Shown here in pieces: positions 41,826 to 52,300 of a stretch of 64,000 nucleotides of DNA. The notes beneath the pieces are model-generated. The model was given only the letters and a program-made list of their open reading frames with translations. It had not been told where the DNA came from and did no database searches. The stretch's first letter is position 1. The number at the start of each line of letters is the position of its first letter. The stretch covers positions 667,501 through 731,500 of the forward strand of contig CM036769.1 of NCBI GenBank assembly GCA_020796225.1. Reading direction: 5' to 3'. Made by a program: the position numbers and the translations under genes. This DNA comes from Arion vulgaris. Lineage: Eukaryota > Mollusca > Gastropoda > Stylommatophora > Arionidae.

Positions 41826-42530
41826 TCATCATCATCATCTAGTAGCTAGTCCTGAGCAGAACTTTGTCACATTAACAGTTCTGTGGAATTTCTCCCTCTC
41901 ATAGGTCTCTGTAACGGTCATGCTCAAACCATCAGTTACATCCTGAATCCATTTTCTCCTCTCATAGGTCTCTGTAACGGTCATGCTCAAACCATCAGTT
42001 ACATCCTGAATCCATTTTCTCCTCGATCTTCCTCTTCTTCTCTTTGTCGTATGCCTCCTGGTCTCCTCCAGCTCTTTGTATGTCTTTCTATGTCTTTGTA
42101 TGTCTTTGTATGTCTTTGTATGTCTTTGTATGTCTTTCTATGTCTTTGTATGTCTTTGTATGTCTTTGTATGTCTTTGTATGTCTTTGTATGTCTTTGTA
42201 TGGCTTTGTATGTCTTTGTATGTCTTTGTATGTCTTTGTATGTCTTTGTATGTCTTTGTATGTCTTTGTATGTCTTTATATGTTTGTATTATGTCCAAAA
42301 TACCTAAATGTTATCTTTCGTATGTGTAGCATCAACCAGTTTTCTTTGATGTTGAGTTCTTTCTGGATAGATCTATTTGTTCTCTTCTCTGTCCAAGATA
42401 TACGAAGGACTCTTCTGTAACAGCTATATTGAAAAGCACAAATATGTTTTATCCACTGCTTTGTTAAATGTCCATGCTACACACCCATACGTTGCCACTG
42501 GGAATATGCATCTGCTCTGTTATTTTTAGC
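41826..42530 (-). pseudogene. Lb LINE 3' coding end with 10-bp array
   Basis: Starts CATCATCATCATCTAGTAG (reverse of the 3' tail), then CCTGAGCAGAACTTTG. A roughly 62-bp segment (CTCATAGGTCTCTGTAACGG...) is present twice (41898-42020). Then antisense of the RxRGR(P) end, the decamer array, CAACCAGTTTTCTTTGATG, TTGTTCTCTTCTCTGTCC in one copy, and CCATACGTTGCCACTGGG. Inactive. Confidence 0.8.
42075..42285. repeat. 10-bp array inside Lb, ~21 copies
   Basis: TGTATGTCTT repeated with rare TCTATGTCTT or TGTATGGCTT variants. The Lb copy at 44470 has TGTATGTCTTTCTATGTCC only, so it shows the pre-expansion state. Confidence 0.95.
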
Positions 42531-42539
42531 ATTTTAAAT

Positions 42540-43033
42540 TTTAATTTGGTATCTGTATTTCGTCTTTAGAGTTCTGTTTTGTGTTCATCCTCTCATATTT
42601 TTGTCTTTTCTCTCTCATTGGTTCATGTATTTCTTTCATTCTTTTCTTTCCTCTCTTTCCCCATTCTTCTCTTCTGTTTTCTATCTGTTGTCTCTTCTTA
42701 AATTCTTCCCATCATTTTGTGATTTTTTTTTTAATTTCGTTCTTTTTTCCATAATTAAATTTGATTCCTCTATTATTTTTTTTTTTTATTTTTCTGTTCG
42801 TTTCCCACTCTCTTTCTTACGTTCTATTTCTTGTGTTTGTTCTCTCCCTGTTTTTCTTGTTTTTATGTCTTCTCTTTCTCTCTTTTATATTTGCTATCAA
42901 TTTTGAAGTTGGTATTTGTCATCTCTTATTCTTGTCGTCTTTTTTTGGTTCTCTCTTTTTCTTTTGTTTGCTATCATTTCATTCTTTCATACGCATTTTC
43001 TCTCTTTCTTTCTCTCTCTCTCTCTCTCTTTTC
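42540..43033. repeat. T-rich pyrimidine low-complexity DNA
   Basis: Long T and CT runs, ending with (CT)n at about 43010-43032, which forms the pyrimidine-rich (tail) end of the minus-strand SC SINE. Confidence 0.75.
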
Positions 43034-43236
43034 GATGCAGAAGCACTTGAGCTTTCAGCTCTTCGGCTCGATATAATGGACATCGTAACCCTTTGGTTTG
43101 GTGCCACGAACCCCGTAAATCTTGAGAACCTGTGGTTATTCTGCCAGCCCGTGAAATTGAACCGCACTCACATGGGGCTTCTCAGCCGTCGTCCAACGCG
43201 CTACGAACATGCTGGGCAGGCTGGCATCTCTCTGTC
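43034..43236 (-). mobile_element. SC SINE
   Basis: Plus strand reads GCACTTGAGCTTTCAGC, TCTTCGGCTCGATATAATGG and GTCCAACGCGCTACGAACAT. Reversed this is the tRNA-like head (GTTCGTAGCGCGTTGGAC) to tail order of the copy at 13054. B-box equivalent GCGGTTCAATTTC is diverged. Confidence 0.82.
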
Positions 43237-43239
43237 TCT

Positions 43240-43690
43240 TAAGCACGCACACTGGGACACACTATTTCTCTCTTACTAATTTCCCCCGTACATCATGCAC
43301 TCTCTCTATCGCACATCTCCTAAATCACACACACCTCTCACACTTTCCGCTGGGCTGGAACCGAGTACATTTGAAGGGACAGGCTAGCACATTACCTCCA
43401 CACCACAGAGGCTCTTCACTGGTACAACCTAAGCAACAAGAACCAATATGTGACTTGTCTTATGACTACAGGTGCATTGACTCAGGGACTGATTGGTTCG
43501 TCGGACTAAAACATTTGAACATAAAGCTAAAATAGAGTAGAACTGGACATGACCATCAGAGAATCTGGTGGCGGGAAGTTAGCACAGTGAACCCTACCTT
43601 GGTTGATAGAGCACCACAGAGAGTTAGTTTCATCTCTTATTGTCGACCATGTGGTGCTGTGGTGGTCCTCAACGGGAGCAAATAATAGTA
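43240..43690. other. Unclassified moderately coding-like DNA, probably a repeat
   Basis: GAGGCTCTTCACTGGTACAA, TATGACTACAGGTGC and GTTGATAGAGCACCACAGAG are visible, with broken frames. I cannot name the family. It is followed directly by SB. Confidence 0.4.
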
Positions 43691-43912
43691 CCACTGCGAC
43701 CTACGTGGCATAAGATACAACTGATGTAGGGACCTAGGAAAACTATCATTGTAAATAAAAAGTGTCGCAGAAATCGGATGTGCTGACCTTGTGCTACTTG
43801 TAGGCGCATAATTGGCACAACGTACAATCGCTCTTAGGCTCAGATCACATACAAATCACACAGAATGGTTAACAAGTGGTCGATATGGAGCTTTAGAAGA
43901 AGACCAAGAGGA
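43690..43912 (+). mobile_element. SB SINE, 5'-truncated
   Basis: CACTGCGACCTACGTGGC, CTGATGTAGGGACCTAGG, CTACTTGTAGGCGCATAA, CTTAGGCTCAGATCACATAC, GTGGTCGATATGGAGC, then AGAAGAAGACC tail. A GGTGCTACTT-like short insertion lies near 43790. Confidence 0.82.
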
Positions 43913-43917
43913 ATCAC

Positions 43918-44276
43918 TTAGTGTAAGGATAGTCCATTTCAGGCTTATGTCTAGAGTGTGTTGACAATCCATGGATACATTTCGGGCTTATGTCTAGAGT
44001 GTGTTGACAATCCATGGATACATTTCGGGCTTATGTCTAAAGTGTGTTGACAATCCATGGATACATTTCGGGCTTATGTCTAAAGTGTGTTGACAATCCA
44101 TGGATACATTTCGGGCTTATGTCTGGAGTGGGATGACAATCCATGGATACATTTCAGGCTTATGTCTAGAGTGTGTTGACAATCCATGGATACATTTCGG
44201 GCTTATGTCTAAAGTGTGTTGACAATCCATGGATACATTTCGGGCTTATGTCTGGAGTGGGATGACAATCCATGGA
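43918..44276. repeat. 43-bp array between SB tail and Lb, ~8 copies
   Basis: Unit GGATACATTTCGGGCTTATG, TCTAGAGTGTGTTGAC, AATCCAT. Variant TCTGGAGTGGGATGAC recurs twice in the same context, suggesting block duplication. Confidence 0.93.
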
Positions 44277-44278
44277 CT

Positions 44279-44610
44279 GTCATCATCATCATCATCTAGT
44301 AGCTTGTCCTGAGCAGAACTTTGCCACATTAACAGTTCTGTGGAATTTCTCCCTTCTCATAAGTCTCTGTAGCGGTCATGCTCAAACCATCAGTTACATC
44401 CTGAATCCATTTTCTCCTCGATCTTCCTCTTCTTCTCTTTGCCGGTATGCCTCCTGGCCTCCTCCAGCTCTTTGTATGTCTTTCTATGTCCAAAATATCT
44501 CAATTGTTTCTTTGTTATGTGTAACATCAGCTAGTTTTCTTTCTTATGTGTAGCATCAGCCAGTTTTTCTTTGACGTTGAGTTCTTTATGGATAGGTCTC
44601 ACATTTCAGC
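44279..44610 (-). pseudogene. Lb LINE 3' coding end, unexpanded
   Basis: CATCATCATCATCATCTAG tail, CCTGAGCAGAACTTTGCC, CAGTTACATCCTGAATCC, CTTCTTCTCTTTGCCGG (antisense of AKRRR-type codons), then the region amplified in the neighbouring copy as a single stretch. A short duplication (GTTATGTGTAACATCAG / CTTATGTGTAGCATCAG) lies near 44510-44560. Confidence 0.8.
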
Positions 44611-44744
44611 TGTTCAATAATATTTAGAATACAAATCCTGGCATATCCTTTACAGCACCTCGCCATCAAGCACAGCAAACGAGTCGTCGATTTTCTAGGC
44701 TCCACTTACACGTTCAGTAGTTTGTCATTGCTTTCTGAACAGTT

Positions 44745-44882
44745 GCGTATATTTTTACCGTTCGTAAAAATTCACGCAAACCACTTTGCTTTCAAACTGC
44801 CTGCCGTGGAATTTAAACCAGGTACGCACGGGTTGTGTTCGAGCTCACAAACGTTGAAGCTACAGACGCCCACTGTGTATAA
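44745..44882 (-). mobile_element. SE SINE
   Basis: Minus strand head GGGCGTCTGTAGCTTC, then GAGCTCGAACACAACC, GTTTAAATTCCACGG and ATTTTTACGAACGG, matching 14612-14733. The interval 44883-45167 is unassigned except for a two-copy repeat of CCCTCGTGTGTGTCCG (45019-45080). Confidence 0.68.
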
Positions 44883-45167
44883 AAATAAAAAACATTTTAC
44901 GTAGCCGTTTCAGACCTCTTTTTGATAAGTCACTTCATATGTATAGGCCCTAGTGTGCAGGAGAGGTTTAATTCCTTTCCTCACGTGCGTAATGTCGAGT
45001 GTGTGATTGCACCCACAACCCTCGTGTGTGTCCGAGTCGATAGGGAAACCCTCGTGTGTGTCCGAGTCGATAAGGAAACTCTTATGCATTACGCTAATCC
45101 GCCCCACTCAATATTATATACAAACATAAATAGTGCATGCTGTTGGCCTTTCAAATATAAGTCCATG

Positions 45168-45400
45168 GGGGGGTCTCTGTGGCTACGCCCTTGCCTTACA
45201 AGTCGAAGGTCGTGGGTTCGAATCCGGACCGCGCTGTTCTGTTCAAGAGTATTTTTTTCCAGAGACTCCAAGGAGTGTTGCCGGAGCAACTGAGTTCGTG
45301 CTTTGTGCAATACTCTCGGCAGGTGGGTTGCCATTTGTGCGGAGGGATACCAAACCATCTGGGGTAAAACCCGATGCAATGAACTCACTCCTTCGGCTTG
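45168..45400 (+). mobile_element. SA SINE
   Basis: GTCTCTGTGGCTACGCCC, CGAAGGTCGTGGGTTCGAAT (B box), CCGGACCGCGCTG, GTGCTTTGTGCAATACTC, TCGGCAGGTGG and 3' end GGGGTAAAACCCGATGCAA. Part of the A-box region is deleted. Its uninterrupted ACTCTCGGCAGG site shows the target used by SB at 38734. Confidence 0.87.
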
Positions 45401-45404
45401 AAAA

Positions 45405-45720
45405 CCCCTTTATATCAGTGCAAACCTTGCTGAAGTAGTTTTATATCAGTGCAAACCTTGCTGAAGTAGTTTTATATCAGTGCAAACCTTGCTGAAGTAG
45501 TTTTATATCAGTGCAAACCTTGCTGAAGTAGTTTTATATCAGTGCAAACCTTGCTGAAGTAGTTTTATATCAGTGCAAACCTTGCTGAAGTAGTTTTATA
45601 TCAGTGCAAACCTTGTTGAAGTAGTTTTATATCAGTGCAAACCTTGCTGAAGTAGTTTTATATCAGTGCAAACCTTGCTGAAGTAGTTTTATATCAGTGC
45701 AAACCTTGCTGAAGTAGTAG
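45405..45720. repeat. 31-bp array at SA 3' end, ~10 copies
   Basis: Unit GTAGTTTTATATCAGTGC then AAACCTTGCTGAA, almost perfect. It begins within about 10 bp of the SA terminus. Confidence 0.95.
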
Positions 45721-45774
45721 AAAGAAGAAGAAAGTGTTGCATTTTTGAAAGAAAAATAATTTATATGCTAAAAG

Positions 45775-46055
45775 GAGAGAAAATGTGTGTGTGAGAGAGA
45801 AAAAGAGAGTGTGTGTATCTGTGTGTGAGAGAAAGAGAAAGAAAGAATGTGTGTGTGAGAGAGAGAGAAAAAGAGAGTGTATCTGTGTGTGAAAGAGAGA
45901 GAGAGAGAGAAAGAGAATGTGTGTGAGAAAGAGAGAGAAAGAGAGAGTGTATCTGTGTGGGAGAGAGAGAAAGAGAGAGTGTATATGTGTGAGAGAGAGA
46001 GAGAGAAAGAGAGAATGTGTGTGTGAGAGAGAGAGAGAGAAAGAGAGACAGAGGC
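45775..46055. repeat. GA/GT-rich low-complexity tract
   Basis: GAGAGAGAAAGAG alternates with GTGTGTATCTGTGTG blocks in a loose 60-70-bp pattern. Confidence 0.85.
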
Positions 46056-47220
46056 AATGTAAATGTTGGAGAGGTTAGTGGTTACTGGGTAGCAACCTCA
46101 CCCTGCACCAGGCAGACACATAGGCACTCAGTCTGTCCCAGCAGAGGAAAAATGGTATCAGGAATGTTTCATTCCCTACCTCACTTACTCTCTCATGCAT
46201 TTATTATCTTTTATTCACTCACTCTCTTACTAATACACTGACATCCTCACTCAATTATTCACACACTCTCTCAATAATACACTCGTGTACTCACAAACGT
46301 GTTCCCTCACTCTCTTACTAATACACTGACATCCTCACTCACTTGTTCACACACTCCCTCAATAATACACTCACGTACTCACATTACTACTTTCGCATAC
46401 TCTGTCTCATGCACACATATGTGCACATGCACTCTCATGCAAACATACGTGCACCCAAGCATAAACAGCAAACACGCGCATCTATAAATATATATAAAGA
46501 GGGAACGAGTGAGTATAAAGAGATAATTTAATAAATTATGCTCCTATTTATGGAGGAGAAAAAGGGAAAAATATAGACATAAAGAACTAGAGCAAAGGTG
46601 CCGAACTTTGGCCGCACACACGTCACGTGACGATCGATTTTTGGGGTCGACCAGACCAGATCTGTGCTGCTGCAAATTTCGGCAATAGCCATTATGTGGA
46701 GGTCAGTGAATATTCGGTTCTAGAGGAGGAGATTTCGTCTGAATATATTTGGAGGAAGGAGGCAGGAGTGGACAGAAGGAGGGGGTAGTTGTGAAAGCGG
46801 TGGTGTACCCTCTTACATACGAGAAGAGAATGGGGAGAGGGGTAGCAGAAAGGAGGACGGAGATATGGTGAATAAAAAACAGAATGGAGTAAGGAAACAG
46901 AAGAATAGAGAGAAGGTTAGATAGATCGATTGATAGTCCCAAAGAAGAATAGAGAGAAGGTTAGATAGATTGATTGATAGTCCCAAAGAAGAATAGTGAA
47001 CCAACAAAGAACAAGGCTCGTTTGTAACCACAAGCTGAGATACATACTGAGGGGTAGATCGGAGCACATATGTACTACTTGGTTCGATGTACAGTGACGA
47101 TGTTCCGACGACTAAACTAAACTAAACTGAGATACATACTGAGGGGTAGATCGGAGCACATATGTACTACTTGATTCGATGTACAGTGACGATGTTCCGA
47201 CGACTAAACTAAGCACAACT
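46056..47220. other. Unassigned DNA with small duplications
   Basis: Two-copy repeats: about 46218-46385 (CACTCTCTTACTAATACAC), about 46922-46995 (GAATAGAGAGAAGGTTAG) and about 47033-47215 (GAGATACATACTGAGGGG, roughly 96 bp). No gene or known element is recognised. CAAAGGTGCCGAACTTTGG near 46595 looks faintly like a hAT end. Confidence 0.5.
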
Positions 47221-47221
47221 A

Positions 47222-47680
47222 AAACATCATCATTTCACTTTGGTGATTAATCATGTGCGCGCCAGATCTCTTTCTTACACAGGAAGATCTTTTTTTACAA
47301 TGAAAAAATATCTTTTAACTCTTTCCACGCCCATTTATTTCCTCAATTTTTAAGCAGTTAATTCAAGGGAAGTAAAAAATAATTTTAAAAAAATAAAACG
47401 ATCCCAACTACTTGTCAATAAATAAACATATATATCTTATTATATACTAAATTGAAGAAAACTGGGCAACCCAATAGAATAACAAGGTTAAAAGTAGTAG
47501 AAGTAAAATAGTAGAAGTAAAACTAGAAAGACTTCTTATAAGGAAGTAACTCTATGGCGCAGTGTGCGGCTTAAAGCGTGCAACAGACTTCCGCCATGGC
47601 GCAGTGTGCGGCTTAAAGCGTGGAAAGAGTTAAATGAATTTTGCCAGGGCAACAGTTTTTTAGATGTGAATAGAAATTCT
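47222..47680 (-). mobile_element. SF SINE fragment split by a piggyBac-like MITE
   Basis: Left part has ATCATCATTTCACTTTGGTG, GATCTCTTTCTTACACAGG, AAGATC. The right part resumes with AATGAATTTTGCCAGGGC, the SF sequence normally found just downstream. The MITE sits exactly between. Confidence 0.75.
47319..47629. mobile_element. piggyBac-like MITE, 311 bp
   Basis: CTCTTTCCACGC at the left end and GCGTGGAAAGAG at the right end are perfect 12-bp inverted repeats, flanked by TTAA on both sides (47315-47318 and 47630-47633). TTAA target duplication is the piggyBac signature. No transposase is encoded. GGCGCAGTGTGCGGCTTAAA occurs twice near the right end. Confidence 0.85.
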
Positions 47681-47885
47681 CTTATTTATGAAGAATAGAA
47701 TAGAAATTCTCTTATTTATGAAGAATAGAATAGAAATAGATCAGATGAAGAATAGAATAGAAATAGATCAGATGAAGAATAGAATAGAAATAGATCAGAT
47801 GAAGAATAGAATAGAAATAGATCAGATGAAGAATAGAATAGAAATAGATCAGATGAAGAATAGAATAGAAATAGATCAGATGAAG
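47660..47885. repeat. Array, 27-bp unit, ~6 copies, plus a 29-bp repeat
   Basis: Unit GAAGAATAGAATAGAAATAG then ATCAGAT, open in one frame (MKNRIEIDQ) because it is a multiple of three. It lies just beside the SF fragment. Not a gene. Confidence 0.92.
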
Positions 47886-48014
47886 ATGGTGAAAGATAGA
47901 GGCGAGAGGAAGAAAGATTTTGTAGAGGAGGGTGGCGATAGATTTGAAAGGGGGAGAGAGAGATGAAAAAGACGATTAGTGAGAGGATGAACATAGAATT
48001 ACAAAGAACATCTA

Positions 48015-48215
48015 TTTTCTAATGAATTGAACCTACTTTCTATATCTTTGGTCATTTTCCAACATTCGCTGTCATATTTTAGGATTGTGACAACATTGGA
48101 ATTGAAGATTGGTAATTTAGTTTGAATACTATATAACTTGATGTTTCATATTATATTTAGAATTTTAAAAGCTGATGTTGCTTTGACAATTTGTAACATA
48201 ATTTCAATAAGTTTA
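48015..48215 (-). pseudogene. La LINE internal fragment
   Basis: TTGGTCATTTTCCAACATTC, TTTAGGATTGTGACAACA and AAAAGCTGATGTTGCTTTG are antisense to La 690-850. Frames are broken. Confidence 0.75.
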
Positions 48216-48237
48216 GTTGTACTCTCATTACCCTCAT

Positions 48238-48487
48238 ATGCTGCCGAGGCCAGCAAGGAGAGCAAAGAATAGTACCACTGCGAGCTAGAAGGCATGTCGT
48301 AAGAACCGACTGATGTTGTGGCCTAGGAAGCTACCTAGTAGATAAAAAGCGTCGAAAAATCCGATGTGTTGGCCTACTTGTAGGTGCATATCTGTCACAA
48401 CGTACAATCGTTTTTAGGCTCAGATAACATATAAATAACAAAGAGTGGCTTAACAAGTTGTCAAATTGGATCGTTGGATGAAGAAGT
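48238..48487 (+). mobile_element. SB SINE
   Basis: CTGCCGAGGCCAGCAAGG head, AAGGCATGTCGTAAG, GCCTACTTGTAGGTGCATA, TTTTTAGGCTCAGATAACAT and GATGAAGAAG tail. More diverged than other copies. Confidence 0.8.
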
Positions 48488-48639
48488 ACTCACATTAGTA
48501 ATTACGTAAGTTAACTCTTTCATCCTTTACAGTCGATATTCTGTCTCACTGTATTTCTACAGATGACACAAAGCCAATACCCTGGCTACTGCAGTGTATA
48601 TTAATATAAAAATACGTCCTTGGTTCTTCTTCTTCTTCT

Positions 48640-48797
48640 CTTCCACAATTTACTTCTTTATAGAAGAGGGGGCAGGCGTAGTGATCTTGTGTGTGTTTAT
48701 TTTAAGTCCTTTTGTAAGCTGATATTCATGTTCGTAAAGCTGTTCTTGATGTCATCGCTCCATCTTTTGCGTGGTCTTCCTCTTGCTTTGTACTGAT
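48640..48797 (-). pseudogene. LINE C-terminal fragment interrupted by an array
   Basis: The minus strand reads YKARGRPRKRWSDDIKNSF, the RGRPRxRW(x)DDI motif of RTE-like C-termini, then a 3' end with THTRSLRLP-like residues and stops. The 33-bp array begins just upstream of the RGRP codons. Confidence 0.65.
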
Positions 48798-49075
48798 TAT
48801 GCTTTTTCTGTGTGGCTCTCTGTGGTATGTGAAATCAGTTCTGTGTGGCTCTCTGTGGTATGTGATACCAGTTCTGTGTGGCTCTCTGTGGTATGTGATA
48901 CCAGTTCTGTGTGGCTCTCTGTGGTATGTGATACCAGTTCTGTGTGGCTCTCTGTGGTATGTGATACCAGTTCTGTGTGGCTCTCTGTGGTATGTGATAC
49001 CAGTTCTATGTGGCTCTCTGTGGTATGTGATACCAGTTCTGTGTGGCTCTCTGTGGTATGCGATATCAGTTCTGT
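48797..49075. repeat. Array, 33-bp unit, ~8 copies
   Basis: Unit TCTGTGTGGCTCTCTGTGG then TATGTGATACCAGT. Open in several frames because 33 is a multiple of three. It adjoins the LINE fragment. Confidence 0.94.
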
Positions 49076-49382
49076 AACAAATAATATACGCAGTGAATAA
49101 ATTAACATAGTAGAACAATCAGAAATGAAATGGATGAAAAGTTTAGGGTAGACTACGAAACAATATGGATCAGGGCACAACAAGAGAAAAACAATCGGAT
49201 GAGAACGTTTTGGCCGATACGATGGTTTTATTGATTTTTCTTATGCGATCTAGCAAATCCGGGGAATGAGTTCACAGACAACACATTCTGAAACACTGTT
49301 CTGTATCGACGGTTCTCAAACGTATTGGAATCGTGACACCTGCTGTGTGATTTCCATGACCCTTCCTTCATTTATCTTTTTC

Positions 49383-50040
49383 CTCGTATAGAAGTATAGA
49401 AGTATAGAAGTATAGAAGTATAGAAGTATACAAGTATAGAAGTATACAAGTATAGAAGTATACAAGTATAGAAGTATAGAAGTATAGAAGTATACAAGTA
49501 TAGAAGTATACAAGTATAGAAGTATAGAAGTATAGAAGTATAGACGTATAGAAGTATAGAAGTATAGAAGTATACAAGTATAGAAGTATAGACGTATAGA
49601 AGTATACAAGTATACAAGTATAGAAGTATAGAAGTATAGAAGTATACAAGTATAGAAGTATAGAAGTATAGAAGTATACAAGTATACAAGTATAGAAGTA
49701 TAGAAGTATAGAAGTATAGAATTATAGAAGTATAGAAGTATACAAGTATACACGTATAGAAGTATACAAGTATAGAAGTATAGAAGTATAGAAGTATAGA
49801 AGTATAGAAGTATGAGATAGTATAAGTATCAAGTACAAGTATAGAAGTATAGAAGTATAGAAGTATAGAAGTATACAAGTATACAAGTATACAAGTATAG
49901 AAGTATAGAAGTATAAAGTATAAAGTATACAAGTATACAAGTATACAAGTATAGAAGTATACAAGTATACAAGTATAGTCAAGTATAAAGTATACAAGTA
50001 TAGAAGTATACAAAGACAAGTATCAAGTATAAAGTATACA
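49383..50040. repeat. Octamer array, ~80 copies
   Basis: GAAGTATA with variants CAAGTATA and GACGTATA. From about 49810 small indels disturb the phase. Minus-strand Tyr/Ile-rich frames up to 215 residues are artefacts. The stretch 49080-49382 is unassigned. Confidence 0.95.
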
Positions 50041-50204
50041 ATTAATGTAAATACAAAGCAATTTTAAAAGCCAATAATTTAATTGTTGTAGCAATTTTGT
50101 ACTAATGTTATATATCTGGCTTGTATGATGAGTCTTATTCTCAGATCAGTTTTATCATCTGCTACCTTACCATCAGACAGTTACCATCTGCAATTGTACT
50201 CTGA

Positions 50205-50898
50205 CTACACTTCACAAGTTAAACAATAATCTACTACACTGTCACAAGTTAAACAATAATCTACTACACTGTCACAAGTTAAACAATAATCTACTACATA
50301 GTCACAAGTTAAACAATAATCTACTACACTGTCACAAGTTAAACAATAATCTACTACACTGTCACAAGTTAAACAATAATCTACTACATAGTCACAAGTT
50401 AAACAATAATCTACTACACTGTCACAAGTTAAACAAATAATCTACTACATAGTCACAAGTTAAACAATAATCTACTACACTGTCACAAGTTAAACAATAA
50501 TCTACTACATAGTCACAAGTTAAACAATAATCTACTACATAGTCACAAGTTAAACAATAATCTACTACACTGTCACAAGTTAAACAATAATCTACTACAC
50601 AGTCACAAGTTAAACAATAATCTACTACACAGTCACAAGTTAAACAATAATCTACTACACTGTCACAAGTTAAACAATAATCTACTACACTGTCACAAGT
50701 TAAACAAATAATCTACTACATAGTCACAAGTTAAACAAATAATCTACTACATAGTCACAAGTTAAACAATAATCTACTACATAGTCACAAGTTAAACAAT
50801 AATCTACTACATAGTCACAAGTTAAACAATAATCTACTACATAGTCACAAGTTAAACAATAATCTACTACATAGTCACAAGTTAAACAATAATCTACT
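50205..50898. repeat. Minisatellite, 30-bp unit, ~23 copies, next to an Lg 3' end
   Basis: Unit CACAAGTTAAACAATAATC then TACTACACTGT. Variants ACACTG, ACATAG and AACAAATAATC are distributed in short runs. Confidence 0.95.
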
Positions 50899-50929
50899 AG
50901 ATATTTTTACCATCTTATATATTGTATCA

Positions 50930-51060
50930 GGTAACAGAAACGACGAAAGACACTATTTATGAAGCCCACACAAAAACCCGTTCTAGAAATCTCTTCTTAC
51001 CCTGAAGCTGTGAGACAAATCAAGACTGGAGAAGAGAAAGAAAGACAAGGCGCATAGAGA
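50930..51060 (+). pseudogene. Lg LINE 3' end
   Basis: GGTAACAGAAACGACGAAAG, ACACTATTTATGAAGC, CCCGTTCTAGAAATCTC and CTGAAGCTGTGAGACAAATC match the terminal Lg segment at 63780-63870 and 27655-27750. Confidence 0.7.
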
Positions 51061-51109
51061 GGCTGGCTCCAGGTGTTTCCTTTTTTCGACCGACGCTGAA
51101 AGGCAAAAC

Positions 51110-51335
51110 AGGATGAGAGAATAGATAGATAAACAGATAAATTACATTGGTGATCCTCGATGGTGCTACAGAGTGCGTGCACTGTCGTTGAGATCGTTAT
51201 GTGTAAGAAAGAGATCGGATCAAACATGTCTACTCACTAAAGTGCAATGATGTTGGTCCAATCAATCAATCAATCATACAATCAATCAATCAATTAATCA
51301 ATCATACAATCAGTCAATCAATCAATCAATGCTAC
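51110..51335 (+). mobile_element. SF SINE 3' half with (AATC)n tail
   Basis: AATTACATTGGTGATCCTCG, GTTGAGATCGTTATGTGTAAG, AAGTGCAATGATGTTGGTCC and then AATCAATCAATC with ATACAATC interruptions to about 51335. Confidence 0.78.
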
Positions 51336-51666
51336 ACTCTAACCATATATTGTCATCATTCACCCACTATCATGTGGAGGTGGCTCGGGAGCCCTACAAG
51401 GTTTGGGAAGTAAACCATGATATAAACACTCCCCACTGCCTTGTGGGTCAGCACAGTTATGCAGAAGGCTAAAGATGTCAACCTTGACCACACATTCGAA
51501 GAGAGGAACTTTTAAGGAAGTTGATGGCCATGTGTCTATTCTATTTCATCTTCTGTCATTCCCTGCAAATCCTGCTTGATTCCAAACGTATGTAATATCT
51601 TTCCTTTGGATGAAACTTTAGAGTAGAGAGGGCGTTTTTGCAAAATGGGCAAGGCACATTCCTCAT

Positions 51667-51910
51667 ATAAGATGTCAAAGCTAGGCATATATAATGGTCT
51701 AACTAAGAGTAGTACAATAAACTCACTCTCTAAGACACAAATCACATTAATACTACTAGACAAAGTTGTTGAACATTTATTGGATGTCAAAGCTAGGCAT
51801 ATATAATGGTCTAACTAGGAGTAGTACAATAAACTCACGCTCTAAGACACAAATCACATTAATACTACTAGACAAAGTTGTTGAACATTTAGTGGATGTC
51901 AAGCGGACAA
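51667..51910. repeat. 112-bp tandem, two copies plus part
   Basis: Each unit starts GATGTCAAAGCTAGGCATAT and ends TTGTTGAACATTTA(T/G)TG. Third partial copy GATGTCAAG begins at 51895. Flanking DNA (51336-51666) is unassigned. Confidence 0.9.
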
Positions 51911-51969
51911 ACAAGAAGGTAAAGACGATCATTTTCAATAGTTTTGTTACATACCCTCCCTTTATTTTC

Positions 51970-52172
51970 ACTATTCCCCACTCTAACTACACTCAGACCA
52001 TACACTGCCATCATTTCCCACTCTAACTACACTCAGACCATACATTGCCATCATTCCCCACTCTAACTACACTCAGACCATACACTGCCATCATTCACCA
52101 CTCTAACTACACTCAGACCATACACTGCCATCATTCACCACTCTATCTACACTCAGACCATACACTGCCATG
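51970..52172. repeat. Array, 40-bp unit, ~5 copies
   Basis: Unit ACTCTAACTACACTCAGACC then ATACACTGCCATCATTCACC. It ends in a short (GT)n run at about 52173-52190. Confidence 0.93.
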
Positions 52173-52300
52173 TGTGTGTGTGTGTGTCTGGAAGTAGCAC
52201 CAATTACTGAGTGAAAGTGTTTAGTACTCCAACTACACTCCCACGCTTGGTTGCTAAACTCACCAACTTTGAGTGCCCCTGCTATACAGTAACTTTAGGT

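Noticed and set aside
14612..45250. tRNA genes suggested by A and B boxes at 14620, 15200, 38590 and 45200
   Set aside because: They do not fold as complete cloverleaves and are followed by shared SINE bodies present in several copies; they are SINE heads.
47688..47966. 92-residue frame with MKNRIEIDQ repeats
   Set aside because: A 27-bp array is open only because its length is a multiple of three; no start context or domain.
49316..50019. Tyr/Ile/Leu-rich minus-strand frames
   Set aside because: Translation of an octamer repeat.
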